Source of the DNA: CAYRNY01 sp964425755
Lineage (GTDB): Bacteria > Chloroflexota > Anaerolineae > Aggregatilineales > Aggregatilineaceae
DNA length: 64,000 bases
Direction: 5' to 3'
NCBI GenBank assembly: GCA_964425755.1
Contig: CAYRNY010000017.1
Coordinates: 1-64,000 of the forward strand
Part shown: positions 1 to 8,668 of the stretch, piece after piece
Layout of the letters: every line of letters begins with the position of its first letter
How positions within the stretch are numbered: position 1 is the stretch's first letter
Notes under the pieces: model-generated
What the model was told of the DNA's origin: nothing
Databases searched by the model: none
Seen by the model: only the letters and a program-made list of their open reading frames with translations
Made by a program: the position numbers and the translations under genes

Positions 1-142
1 TGCGGTGTGCGCGCAGGTCGCCTAATTTTGACTGACAACTTTTGCACGCACCCGGTGGGCCTTCCGATGCGCCGCGCCACGATATTTCGGATATTATAGT
101 CGGTTTGCGCGCGGGTAAAAAGCGCGTGCCTTCGGGGCTACC

Positions 143-562
143 CTACGCGCGGAACGCCAGGATCGTGTGCGGGGCGTCGCCGTCGCCCACGTCCAGGAAA
201 TTGACCGCGAGCGGCGTGCCGATCGCGATGCTGGCCGGGGCGGTGGCATCCAGGCCCAGGATGCGCGCGCTGATCCGCACGCCTTCATCCAGCTCCACGA
301 TCCCGGAAAGGTACGGGTTGTCGCGCCCGTAGCCCTGCGCGACCATCGCGGTCGGCGCGATGAAGATCGACGTGAAGGCCACCAGCCGGCCCTTGCCGGA
401 TAGCGCGCGCCACTCCATCCGGTCGGAGTGTGTTTCCGGGCAGATGGCACGCGGTGGCAGGAAGTAGCGGTCGCTGTCCGGGCAGTAGGACGCCATCAGC
501 TTGTGTTCGTTAAGGTACTGGTAAAATGCCGCAGCGGTAAACGGGCGGATTTCTTCGGGCAT
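143..562 (-). CDS. DUF35 / OB-fold acyl-CoA-associated protein with degenerate zinc ribbon
   Basis: Small protein of the DUF35 family (rubredoxin-like zinc ribbon followed by an OB fold). Such proteins act as partners of SCP-x-type thiolases, and in archaea they bridge acetoacetyl-CoA thiolase and HMG-CoA synthase. The OB-fold part is the beta-rich second half. The ribbon is degenerate: counted from the upstream GTG at 586, Cys35 and Cys49 remain, but the second cysteine of each CxxC pair is Ser38 and Thr52. The ATG at 562 is chosen because GGAG lies 8 bases upstream of it; the GTG at 586 has no clear ribosome site. It follows the thiolase at 605-1870 in the same orientation with a gap of about 42 bases, so the two are probably co-transcribed and co-functional. 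Family assignment is fairly sure; substrate is unknown. Confidence 0.8.
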   Translation of the reverse strand: MPEEIRPFTAAAFYQYLNEHKLMASYCPDSDRYFLPPRAICPETHSDRMEWRALSGKGRLVAFTSIFIAPTAMVAQGYGRDNPYLSGIVELDEGVRISARILGLDATAPASIAIGTPLAVNFLDVGDGDAPHTILAFRA

Positions 563-604
563 GGTTTGTTCTCCGGTCATGGTCACTGTCTGCTGATCTT
601 CGCG

Positions 605-1870
605 CTATTGACGCCGTTCGTAGATGTGCACCACGCAGGTGGAACCGGTCGCGCCGACGTTGTGCGTCAGGGCCAGCGGGATATCGCCCGCGACCTGCCG
701 GTCGCCCGCCTCGCCGCGCATCTGCATGAAAATCTCGACCGCCTGCGCCACCCCTGACGCCCCGACCGGGTGGCCCTTCGCTTTCAGGCCGCCGGACGTG
801 TTGACCGGTTTCGCGCCGTCACGCGCGGTGACGCCTTCCTGTGCCTTGCAATACCCCGCGCCGGGCGCGAAGAAGCCCAGGTCTTCGGTCGCCACGACCT
901 CGGCGATCGTGAAGCAGTCGTGCACTTCCGCGATGCGGATGTCATCCGGGGTGACGCCCGCCATCGCGTAGGCGTCCTGGCCCGCGCGGCGCGCCGCGTG
1001 GATCGTGGTCAGGTCGTCGCGATCGTGCAGTGCGTGGCCGGAAGCCTGCCCGCTGCCGACGATGTGGATCGGCGCGTCCGTGAAGTTGTGCGCGATCTCG
1101 TCGGCCACCAGCAGCACCGCCGACGCGCCGTCCGTGATCGGGGAGCAGTCGAACAAGCGTAGCGGCCAGGCGATCATCGGGTTGGCCGCGTCGTCGTGCA
1201 GGAACGCCATCTCGTCGGCCCACGCCGGGACCGGTTTGCCCCGGCTTTGTGCATTGGCTTTGCGGCTGTCCATCCACTGCTGGATCGACATGTTGAACTG
1301 CGCGTTGGGGTTCAGCGCGCCGTTGGCGTGATTCTTGATCGCGACGTGCATCAGGTCTTCCGGGGTCATGCCGTAGCGGTGCAGGTAAGCCGACGCGATC
1401 GCCGCGTAGAAGCCGGGGAAGGTGAACCCCGCCGGCAGCTCAAACAGGGCGTCGCCTGCCGTGCCGAGCACGTCGGTGACCTCGGCGGTGGGCAGGGCGG
1501 TCATGCGCTCCACGCCGCCGACCAGCACCACGTCATACACCCCTGAGGCGATCGCGATCGCGCCCTGGCGCAGCGCCACGCCACCGCTGGCGCAGGCATC
1601 CTCGATACGCGTCGCCGCTTTGGGCACCAGCCCGACCGCGTCCGCCAGCAGCGGCGCGAGGTGGCCCTGGTGTTCAAAACGCTCGCTGGAAAAGTTGCCG
1701 ATGTAGAGCGCCGCGATAGCGTTAGGGTCGAACGCCTTGTCGACCGAGTCGCGCAGGGCCTGGAACGCCTCGACGAACAGGTCGCGGCTTGACACGGCAT
1801 CGAACGCGCCAAACTTGCCGGTCCCTGCGCCGACCATCGCGACACCGCGTCCGAATCGTCTAATGTTCAT
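605..1870 (-). CDS. SCP-x-type thiolase (acetyl-CoA acetyltransferase family)
   Basis: A 421-residue thiolase of the SCP-x/archaeal branch, which catalyses thiolytic cleavage or Claisen condensation of acyl-CoAs. All expected active-site elements are present: nucleophilic Cys93 in DACASGG, His317 and Cys319 in EVHDCF, and His367 in GHPVGASG. AGGAGAG lies 8 bases before the ATG. The DUF35 gene directly downstream is the usual partner of this thiolase branch. In archaea-like mevalonate pathways such a thiolase makes acetoacetyl-CoA and hands it to HMG-CoA synthase; here the synthase is 33 kb away, so a role in fatty or branched acyl-CoA metabolism is equally possible. The intact catalytic set contrasts with the paralogue at 32841-33998. 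Confidence 0.9.
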   Translation of the reverse strand: MNIRRFGRGVAMVGAGTGKFGAFDAVSSRDLFVEAFQALRDSVDKAFDPNAIAALYIGNFSSERFEHQGHLAPLLADAVGLVPKAATRIEDACASGGVALRQGAIAIASGVYDVVLVGGVERMTALPTAEVTDVLGTAGDALFELPAGFTFPGFYAAIASAYLHRYGMTPEDLMHVAIKNHANGALNPNAQFNMSIQQWMDSRKANAQSRGKPVPAWADEMAFLHDDAANPMIAWPLRLFDCSPITDGASAVLLVADEIAHNFTDAPIHIVGSGQASGHALHDRDDLTTIHAARRAGQDAYAMAGVTPDDIRIAEVHDCFTIAEVVATEDLGFFAPGAGYCKAQEGVTARDGAKPVNTSGGLKAKGHPVGASGVAQAVEIFMQMRGEAGDRQVAGDIPLALTHNVGATGSTCVVHIYERRQ

Positions 1871-1922
1871 GTGGGGTGCTCTCTCCTGTAAATGAAAGTT
1901 GCTAATCCGTAGTGTTCAGTTT

Positions 1923-2474
1923 TTAGTTGCCGGCGTCTGGAGCGTCCGGTGGCCGGTCGGGCGCGGATTTGCCCCAGACTGCACGCAGCCGGTCCCAGGT
2001 CTCGTCGAGCAGTTCGGGCATGGTGCGCGTGCCGCTGATCACGGTCATGAAGTTGGTGTCGGCGTTCCAGCGTGGCACGACGTGCAAATGTACGTGATCC
2101 GGGATGCCCGCGCCCGCGCTCGCGCCGATGTTCGCGCCGATGTTGAACGCGTCGGGCCGGTAGAGCGCGCGCAGCGCGGCCAGCGCCGTGTTCGTGATCA
2201 GCATGAGATCGGTCAGGGTTTCCGGCGGCAGGTCTTCCAGCGAAGCGGCGTGCGCGTAAGGGATGATCAGCAGGTGGCCGTTGTTGTAGGGGTACATGTT
2301 CAGCGCGGCGAACACGTGCTCCGCGCGGGCGACGACCAGCTCGCGCCGGTCAAATTCGGGATCGGATGGGTCGCCGCTGGCCTTCACGCAGAACACGCAG
2401 CCCTGGTACGTCTTGCGCTCCTCACCGCGTAGATACGGCATCCGCCAGGGTGTCCAGAGATAGGGATCGCTCAT
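1923..2474 (-). CDS. HIT family nucleotide hydrolase / phosphorylase
   Basis: A 183-residue histidine-triad protein; the family hydrolyses or phosphorolyses nucleotide phosphoramidates and dinucleoside polyphosphates such as Ap4A. The C-terminal half carries the triad HVHLHVV. The N-terminal pattern (YLWTPWRMPYL, then CVFC) is typical of the mycobacterial-type Ap4A phosphorylase subgroup, where the cysteine pair helps bind zinc. The ATG at 2474 is preceded by GAGGAG at good spacing, so a longer in-frame extension upstream is not used. It lies 52 bases after the thiolase start on the same strand and may be first in that transcription unit. Exact substrate cannot be told from sequence. Confidence 0.88.
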   Translation of the reverse strand: MSDPYLWTPWRMPYLRGEERKTYQGCVFCVKASGDPSDPEFDRRELVVARAEHVFAALNMYPYNNGHLLIIPYAHAASLEDLPPETLTDLMLITNTALAALRALYRPDAFNIGANIGASAGAGIPDHVHLHVVPRWNADTNFMTVISGTRTMPELLDETWDRLRAVWGKSAPDRPPDAPDAGN

Positions 2475-2640
2475 GATGCTCCTCGTTTGGGGTTGGATAA
2501 GCGTCACGTCGCGCGACTGCAAGCGCGAGCCCGGCCTCGCCAACCGCCCCCACGATAGCGTGGCGCAGTTACGCCGAGGTTACACGGGCGCGCGGTGCTG
2601 CTGCGCTCATACCAGGTTATAACGCACTCTATAGTGCTGC

Positions 2641-2668
2641 TTGATCTGAATCCGGCATAGTATATACA
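2641..2668 (+). promoter_or_regulatory. candidate sigma-70 promoter of the FHA gene
   Basis: TTGATC (2641-2646) and TATACA (2663-2668) are separated by 16 bases, about 65 bases before the FHA start. Just upstream, 2624-2637 holds a dyad GCACT-4-AGTGC that could be an operator. Promoter assignment is by consensus only. Confidence 0.4.
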
Positions 2669-2733
2669 ATGCTAGGCTGTGGCGGCATGTAGCTGGTGCT
2701 GCCTGCCCGGTGGTGCGTCGTGAGAGTTAAGAT

Positions 2734-3642
2734 GTGGGAGTGATGGCTGGCATGGCTAACGGCGAGACATTTAACAGCTTGTTCGCACAGTTTACCCGCC
2801 TGCGCCAGACGGGGTTAACCCGCGAGCAGGCATGGTCCAGGATCGAGGCGCAGGCCGCGCGGCTGGCACAACCAGAGCGCGAGCGTCTGGTCGGGCTGCT
2901 ACGGAGTTGGGAAGCCAAAGAAGGGCGCAACTTCCAGGTGGAGCCTGAGGGCGATCCGTACCAGACGCACACAGCGCCGCCGGAAGGACTGGTCGACGTG
3001 CTGGGCGATCTGGAGACCGGCCCGCTTACGCCGCCCGCACAGCCATCCGCGCAAGGGATCAAGACGCCGCGCCTGCGCCGGATCAAGCCGCTTGAAGCGA
3101 CTGCCGAACGCAGCGACGCCGCCGGTTCGCCCGCGACACATGCGAACCAGCGGTCGCATGTCTGCGCCAACTGCGGCACGACCAACCGCCCCGGCGAGTT
3201 GCTGTGCGCCAACTGCGGGCAAGCGCTTGGCGACAGCGCCCTCAATCCGGGCAGCACGCACCGTCTCAGCGTGCCGGGGGTGCGGGATAGCGCGTATTTC
3301 GGGAAGGACACGGTGCTGGTGCTGCGCGTGCACGGCGCGGAAAACGCGATCCGTGTCCGTCCTGGCAACAGCGAGCTGGTGATCGGGCGGTGCTCGCCGG
3401 ACAGCGTGATGATCCCGGACGTGGACCTCGCGCCGTATGGGGCCGAGAAGCTGGGCGTTTCGCGGCTGCACGCGGCGCTGCGGCGGCACGAAAACACGCT
3501 TGTGCTGACGGATATGGGCAGCCTGAACCACACGCGGATCAACGGGCAGCGCGTGCACGCGCATGAAGTGCGCGTGGTGCATGACGGGGATCGTTTGCAA
3601 TTTGGGCGATTACGCGTTAGCGTATATTTTGAACAGGGCTAA
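2734..3642 (+). CDS. FHA-domain protein with zinc ribbon
   Basis: A soluble protein of about 300 residues. The N-terminal 70 residues look helical. A low-complexity linker follows, then a zinc-ribbon-like CxxC-x12-CxxC element (CANC ... CANC, around residues 145-165). The C-terminal 115 residues form a forkhead-associated domain, with GR, SRLHA and N-x-T-R-ING-type residues, which binds phosphothreonine peptides. It is transcribed away from the HIT gene and is convergent with the histidine kinase at 3770, suggesting signalling, but no kinase or phosphatase domain is present. Start is uncertain: GTG 2734 has GAGAG 7 bases upstream, while ATG 2752 has GGGAG 11 bases upstream. Confidence 0.85.
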   Translation: MGVMAGMANGETFNSLFAQFTRLRQTGLTREQAWSRIEAQAARLAQPERERLVGLLRSWEAKEGRNFQVEPEGDPYQTHTAPPEGLVDVLGDLETGPLTPPAQPSAQGIKTPRLRRIKPLEATAERSDAAGSPATHANQRSHVCANCGTTNRPGELLCANCGQALGDSALNPGSTHRLSVPGVRDSAYFGKDTVLVLRVHGAENAIRVRPGNSELVIGRCSPDSVMIPDVDLAPYGAEKLGVSRLHAALRRHENTLVLTDMGSLNHTRINGQRVHAHEVRVVHDGDRLQFGRLRVSVYFEQG

Positions 3643-3705
3643 ACCGGCGACCTTCGGATTTGGTTGAGCGTTTGCGCAAGAAATGCCGGTTCCCTGTGAC
3701 CTTTA

Positions 3706-3742
3706 ACGGCGGCCCATTGGCGCATGGGCCGTCGTTTTCTTT
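3706..3742 (+). terminator. rho-independent terminator after the FHA gene
   Basis: A 12-bp stem with one G-T wobble (3706-3717 with 3724-3735) and a six-base loop is followed by a T-rich run. It lies between two convergent genes and mainly serves the + strand. Confidence 0.75.
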
Positions 3743-3769
3743 GCGGCGCGCAGGGGCCGCGCGGCGGTA

Positions 3770-6136
3770 TTACCTGCGCAGGCCGGCGGGCGGTTTGGGC
3801 ATGGTGGGCGCGGCGTCGAACTGCGGCGGCGGCACGTCCGGTGCGTTGCGCGCCCCACCGTTGAGGCTTACGGTCGATTCGAACGGCGCGACGCGTGTCG
3901 CTTCGACCGGCGGCTCCAGCGGCAGCGCGATGTAGAACGTGCTGCCGGGCATGGATTCCGGGTCGTGCCGCGTGCTCTCGACCCAGATACGCCCGCCGTG
4001 TGCCGTGATCACTCCGCGCGCGATGGTCAGCCCCAGGCCCGGCCCGGCACCCATGAATTTGGTCGCGCCGGTCGAGTGCAGGCTGGGATCGTGGGCACGG
4101 AAGAATTTCTCGAAGATCAAGTCGTGGTTTTGCGGGTCGATGCCGATGCCGCTGTCCTTGATCGCGATCAGGATGGTGTCATCCTGCAGGCGGCCCTTGA
4201 TGTCAATACGGCCCCCGTCCGGCGTGTACTTGATCGCGTTCAGCACCACGTTGCGGAACGCCTGCACCAGCCGCTGCTGGTCGCCCTGGATCGGCGGCAG
4301 GTCGCGCAGGCCGCGCGCCGCGAGCATCAGGCGGCGGTTTTTGATCGCCTCGGTCAGCGGTTCGATCGCGGTGCGCATCGCGCTTTCCACGCTCACCGGG
4401 TTGAAGCGCAGGTCCATCGCGTTGACGTCGATCTGGCTCACGTCGAGCATCGCGCCGATCAGCTCTTCCAGGCGGTCGGCGGCCTTACGGATATTCGCGG
4501 TCATGCCCCCGACTTCGTCCTGGTCAAGCACGCCCTGTTCGTTCATCGCTTCCATGATGTCGGTGTAACCGCGAATCTGCGCCAGCGGGGTACGGAGTTC
4601 GTGCGAGGCGATGGTGATGAAGTCGGTTTTGACGCTGTCCAGGCGTTCGAGCCGTTCTTTGGTCGCGGAGAGCGCCTTGTTCAGCTCGGCCTGTTCCGCT
4701 TCGCGGCGGCGCAGGTCCGCCACCAGGCGCGCGTTGCGCACCGCGACGCCGGTCTGGTTGGCGATGGTGCGCAGCAGTTCGAGGTCGCGCTCGGTGAAGG
4801 CGTCGTCGGAAGCCTTCGCGCCACAGCACAGCAGGCCGATCAGTTGGCGTTGCACCACGATCGGGGCGTAAGCGCCCATGTGCAGCGCCTGGAAAAACTG
4901 CCGTTCCGCTTCCGGCGTGCTGGCGAACGCGGACGCGTAGTCGAGGTCGTATTGCAGCAGCGGCGCGCGCTGGCGGGCGAAGTGCGCGTACAGGGGGCTG
5001 TCCGGGGCCAGCGTGCCCGTGAGCTCCGGCATGTCGCTCATGCCGCGCGTGACCGGTTCCAGCAGCAGCGCGCCGGTGGTCTCGTTCTCGGTGATCAGGA
5101 TCAGGCCGCTGTGGCGCACGCGCAACGTCTGCGCCAGCGTGTGCATCGTCACGTCGACCACCTGGTCGAGTTCGACCGCGCCGCTGATATCCTCGCTGAA
5201 GCGGTGCAGCTTGCGCGAGATGTGCTCCGGTGCCGCGCCGATCAGGCGTTCGATCTCCGGCTGGACGGCGGCACGCAGCGGGATGTAAACCACGGCCACG
5301 CCCAGCGCGAGCGCGGCCAGGATCGTGTATGCGCCTTCGGTGCCGGGTTCCAGCCCCTGGCCGATCACCAACGCGACGAAGATCACCAGCGCGGTGAGCG
5401 CCGTCAGGATGCCGGTCGCTGCCACCTGGCGGAACGTGCGCCGGACATCCAGCACGCGGTGGACGCTGACGCTGTACACCGCCCCGGCCAGCCCCGCAAA
5501 CTGCAGCAGCCAGCCGGTTTCGGCCAGCACGGATTCGCCACTCGTCGCCAGCGCCACCCCCGCGAACAGCGGCAGCACCAGCAGCGCGCCGAACAGCGCG
5601 CGATTCGCGATCTCCGGCAGGTGCGCGCGGTAGAATGCGTACAGCGCGGCCAGCACCAGCAGCACGCCGAGCACCAGCCAGCCCCCCACCGCGAGCGTGT
5701 TCGGCCACACGACGGGTTCGTACACGTGACGGTACCAGCCGCGTGTGCCGATGGTCAGATGGTCGGCGGTGATACTCATGGCGGCCTGCGCGACCCACCA
5801 GCCCACGCCCAGCGCGAACCACAGGCGCGCGATCCTGGCGTGCAGGTAGCGCAGCAGGTGATAGCCGAACAACACCAGCAGCAGGTTCAGCGCGATCACG
5901 GTCAGCGCGGGCGGATTCAGCGCCCCAACAAACAGCGCTTCGTATGCCGGGTCGCGGTGTGCGTCAGCGGGCAGCAGCGTGGTCCCGATGCTGAGCACGC
6001 CCGCCAGCAGCGCCAGCACCAGCCAGCGGACATGTGTATTGCGCTGCACCTGCTCGCGCCGCATGAGTGCCAGCATGAATACGGCGTAACCGGCGCTCAG
6101 CGCACCGGCAACGATGATCATTGAATCAGACACCAC
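3770..6136 (-). CDS. membrane GAF-domain sensor histidine kinase
   Basis: A 788-residue two-component sensor kinase. Residues 1 to about 285 hold seven or more hydrophobic segments resembling the N-terminal 7TM sensor modules of histidine kinases. A GAF domain follows (about 325-465), then a coiled-coil linker, a HisKA dimerisation domain with the phosphoacceptor H box SHELRTPL (about residue 510), and a HATPase with N box (NVVLNAIKYTP), DSGIGI and GPGLGL boxes. A proline-rich tail ends the protein. It should autophosphorylate and pass phosphate to a response regulator, but none is encoded nearby. Two GTG codons (6136, 6133) and ATG 6121 compete as start; a G-rich ribosome site favours the GTGs. 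Signal unknown. Confidence 0.9.
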   Translation of the reverse strand: MVSDSMIIVAGALSAGYAVFMLALMRREQVQRNTHVRWLVLALLAGVLSIGTTLLPADAHRDPAYEALFVGALNPPALTVIALNLLLVLFGYHLLRYLHARIARLWFALGVGWWVAQAAMSITADHLTIGTRGWYRHVYEPVVWPNTLAVGGWLVLGVLLVLAALYAFYRAHLPEIANRALFGALLVLPLFAGVALATSGESVLAETGWLLQFAGLAGAVYSVSVHRVLDVRRTFRQVAATGILTALTALVIFVALVIGQGLEPGTEGAYTILAALALGVAVVYIPLRAAVQPEIERLIGAAPEHISRKLHRFSEDISGAVELDQVVDVTMHTLAQTLRVRHSGLILITENETTGALLLEPVTRGMSDMPELTGTLAPDSPLYAHFARQRAPLLQYDLDYASAFASTPEAERQFFQALHMGAYAPIVVQRQLIGLLCCGAKASDDAFTERDLELLRTIANQTGVAVRNARLVADLRRREAEQAELNKALSATKERLERLDSVKTDFITIASHELRTPLAQIRGYTDIMEAMNEQGVLDQDEVGGMTANIRKAADRLEELIGAMLDVSQIDVNAMDLRFNPVSVESAMRTAIEPLTEAIKNRRLMLAARGLRDLPPIQGDQQRLVQAFRNVVLNAIKYTPDGGRIDIKGRLQDDTILIAIKDSGIGIDPQNHDLIFEKFFRAHDPSLHSTGATKFMGAGPGLGLTIARGVITAHGGRIWVESTRHDPESMPGSTFYIALPLEPPVEATRVAPFESTVSLNGGARNAPDVPPPQFDAAPTMPKPPAGLRR

Positions 6137-6318
6137 TCACCCCCGAAAACATTGGGTTGTTGGTTGCGATGGTTGGTCTTGCGGATTGTTCAGTGTTGGC
6201 GCGACGGTCATGCTGTCGCGCGTCCCCAACGTTTTCAATGATAACCGGATTTGCCGCCGCTGGCGATAGGATCGGGCCGGTGGGCGGGTATGACACACAA
6301 CCGGGGATATCGTCGTGG

Positions 6319-6345
6319 GTAGGGGAGGGCGGAACCCTCCCCTAC
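6319..6345. repeat. GTAGGGG palindromic repeat, copy 1
   Basis: An 11-bp perfect stem (6319-6329 with 6335-6345, ends GTAGGGGAGGG / CCCTCCCCTAC) around a five-base loop, intergenic. The same outer sequence recurs at 19515-19568 and 23432-23463, so this looks like a dispersed palindromic repeat rather than a simple terminator. Confidence 0.6.
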
Positions 6346-6359
6346 GGAAAAGCGATCCA

Positions 6360-6383
6360 GGGCACGTCCATCAGGGCGTGCCC
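6360..6383 (-). terminator. possible terminator of the ABC importer operon
   Basis: GGGCACG (6360-6366) pairs with CGTGCCC (6377-6383) just past the stop codon of the substrate-binding protein. There is no T run, so it may only be a 3' stabilising hairpin. Confidence 0.35.
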
Positions 6384-6394
6384 CGCGCTGCGGT

Positions 6395-7384
6395 TTAGCG
6401 GTAACCCGCTTCGATCAACGGGGCGATCGCGTCGATGTTCTCCGGCGTGACCACGCCCACACCCGTGTTGATGTGCAGGCCGGGGATCAGGTAGTTGTAG
6501 GTCAGCCAGATCTGCTGGACCGGGTAGTAGCCCTGCAGGTAGAGCACCTGGTCGAAGCTGGCGCTGATCCAGCCCTCGCGGATGCCGGCGATCGTGGCCG
6601 GGCCGAGGTCGATCCCGCCGGCGACCACTTCACCGGGCTGCTTGCCCGCTTCACGCAGGATCTGCGGCAGGGTGGCGGTGATGTTGCCGTGCTGCGTGCC
6701 GATCGCGCGCAGGTCAGGGTTGGCTTCCATGTAGGCGGTCAGGATCGGGATCGAGAGCGACGCTTCGGTGTCCACTTCGTTGGACATGTCCAGCTTCTCG
6801 ACTTCGAGTCCCGCGTCGACCAGCGCGTCGTACAGGCCCTGCGAGCTGACGCTGCGGCCTTCCTGGTGCCAGATGTCATACACCAGGGCCTTGTCGCCCG
6901 CCTCCAGCCCGGCGGCGACCATCGCCTGCCCGGTCAGGTACCCACCGGCGTACAGGTCCGCCCCGGCGTATCCGAAGCCCTCAGTCTGGTACTCGGCTTC
7001 GATGTTGGGCAGCGGGTTGTTGTTGCTGGTGACGAGGATGCCCAGCTCGCGCGCCTCTTCGACCAGCGGCCACATCGCATCTTCACCGGGGTGACCCATG
7101 ATCACGATGCCGTCAGGACCGGCGGCGATCGCTTCCCTGAACTGCTCGATCATGGTCTGCGGGTCCCACCCGGAGTACTGCTCGTGCAGTTCGATCCCCA
7201 GGTGTTGGGCGGCTGCGCGCGCCCCTGTTGTACGGGCCAGAACCGACGGGTCGCCTTCGTTGCCGCCCATCTGCATGTAGATCACGATCCGGTCGTCTTG
7301 GGCGGTCGCCTGGTGTGAGGCGACACTCGGCAGCACCAGCGCGACGGCCAGCAATGCAATTAACAGGATTGAAAAGCGCTTCAT
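6395..7384 (-). CDS. sugar ABC transporter substrate-binding protein (periplasmic-binding type I)
   Basis: A 329-residue exported binding protein of the RbsB/FrcB class (periplasmic binding protein type I fold). A Sec signal peptide is visible (MKRF, hydrophobic core, cleavage near ATAQ at about residue 29); there is no lipobox cysteine. Family hallmarks are present, including the DGIVIMGHPG segment and the late DQVLYLQGY hinge region. It is last in an operon ATPase - permease - binding protein, with 172 bases between it and the permease, and has its own strong site (GAGGAGC) before the ATG. It captures a sugar or sugar-like solute for the importer; ribose, fructose, xylose or an inositol are possible and the sequence does not decide. 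Confidence 0.88.
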   Translation of the reverse strand: MKRFSILLIALLAVALVLPSVASHQATAQDDRIVIYMQMGGNEGDPSVLARTTGARAAAQHLGIELHEQYSGWDPQTMIEQFREAIAAGPDGIVIMGHPGEDAMWPLVEEARELGILVTSNNNPLPNIEAEYQTEGFGYAGADLYAGGYLTGQAMVAAGLEAGDKALVYDIWHQEGRSVSSQGLYDALVDAGLEVEKLDMSNEVDTEASLSIPILTAYMEANPDLRAIGTQHGNITATLPQILREAGKQPGEVVAGGIDLGPATIAGIREGWISASFDQVLYLQGYYPVQQIWLTYNYLIPGLHINTGVGVVTPENIDAIAPLIEAGYR

Positions 7385-7556
7385 GTTCTTTTTTGCTCCT
7401 CAGAACTGATTTAACGTTTTTTTGAGTGTCTTACCGGGTTTGATTGGCTCAGTAGGTTCTCCTTTCTGATCGCGCCTCTGCGCACACCGTATCGCTGGCT
7501 GACCGCGAAAATGGCGATCGCGCTGGCACGGGGTGCTGGCTGGCAGGTGCTGCCGG

Positions 7557-8663
7557 TCAGTCCGCGCCGTCGGTTGGATAGGGTTCGCGGAGTGGGGGCG
7601 ACGGGCTGCCGCCAACCGGGATACCCCAATGCCGCAGCCGTTCGGATGCCGCCGACATGCGCCCTTCGCCCAACAGGACGTTGAGCACGATCGAGGCGCC
7701 CATCACGATGCCTTTGACCAGTTGCACCCAGTAACCGCTGATCCCGGACGCGACGACCCCGGCTTCCAGCGAGCCGATGATGTACGCGCCGAAGAACGTG
7801 CCGGGAATATTCCCCAGGCCACCGGCGAATGACGTCCCGCCGATGAAGACCGCCGCCATCACCGGCAAGAGATAGCCCTCGCCCTGTGTCGGGAAGAAGA
7901 CGTTGATCTCCAGCGTCAACAGCACGCCCGCAAAGGCTGAGATCGCTCCCATCAATGTGAAAAGTTGAATGCGCGTGGCCTCGACGTTGATCCCCATGAC
8001 CCGCGCGACGTCCGGGTTGTCGCCGATGAACAACACGGCTTCGCCGAACTTGTGCCGGTTGAGGATGAACCAAGCCAGGATCGTCAGGCCCAGCGCCCAG
8101 ACCGCCTGGCTGGGAATGCCGACCGGGACGCCGCGTTGGTCCGGCAGGATGCCGTGAATACGCCCGACGAAGAGTTCGTAGATCGGCGCGCCGCGAATTT
8201 CGCGCAGGGCGACGGACCGGCCCCCGGCAAGCAGCACCGTGACGCCGTACCAGAAGAACTGCGCGGCGAGTGTTGCCATGATCGAGGGCACGCCGATCCC
8301 GGCGACGAGCAGGCCGTTGATGTAGCCGACCATCGCCCCAACCCCGATCGCCAGCGCCAGTCCCGCCCAGGGCCCCCACCACACCTCGATGTTCTGGTAC
8401 GACCACACAAACGCGAACCCGGCCAGCGCCACCACTGCCGGGAAGCTCAGGTCGATCTCCCCGGCGGTGATCACAAACGTCAGCCCCAGCGCGATGATCA
8501 ACTGCGGTGATATGGTCTGCATGAAGGACGTGTAGATGCGGGGCTTGGTGAAGACATCCGGTGATGTGGCGATGAAAACGATGTAGAGCAGCAGCAGCAC
8601 ACCGGCGACAGCCAACCCTTCGATTTTGAAAAAGAGTCGTATAACTGAGCGCAGTAGAGTCAT
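7557..8663 (-). CDS. sugar ABC transporter permease (RbsC/FrcC family)
   Basis: A 368-residue integral membrane protein of the branched-chain/ribose permease family (BPD_transp_2), with about 8-10 hydrophobic segments. The conserved ITAGEIDLS motif near residue 65 and the GGTSFAGGLGNIPGTFFGA region near residue 275 are typical of ribose-type permeases. It starts 5 bases after the ATPase stop, so translation is probably coupled. A soluble tail of about 35 residues rich in Pro and Ser ends the protein and is longer than usual. It forms the membrane channel of the importer. Confidence 0.9.
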   Translation of the reverse strand: MTLLRSVIRLFFKIEGLAVAGVLLLLYIVFIATSPDVFTKPRIYTSFMQTISPQLIIALGLTFVITAGEIDLSFPAVVALAGFAFVWSYQNIEVWWGPWAGLALAIGVGAMVGYINGLLVAGIGVPSIMATLAAQFFWYGVTVLLAGGRSVALREIRGAPIYELFVGRIHGILPDQRGVPVGIPSQAVWALGLTILAWFILNRHKFGEAVLFIGDNPDVARVMGINVEATRIQLFTLMGAISAFAGVLLTLEINVFFPTQGEGYLLPVMAAVFIGGTSFAGGLGNIPGTFFGAYIIGSLEAGVVASGISGYWVQLVKGIVMGASIVLNVLLGEGRMSAASERLRHWGIPVGGSPSPPLREPYPTDGAD

Positions 8664-8668
8664 GATGG

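Noticed and set aside
3965..6124. 719-codon open frame on the plus strand opposite the histidine kinase
   Set aside because: Its product is Arg/Gln/His-rich low-complexity sequence without domains, as expected for the antisense frame of a GC-rich gene. The kinase on the other strand has complete motifs.
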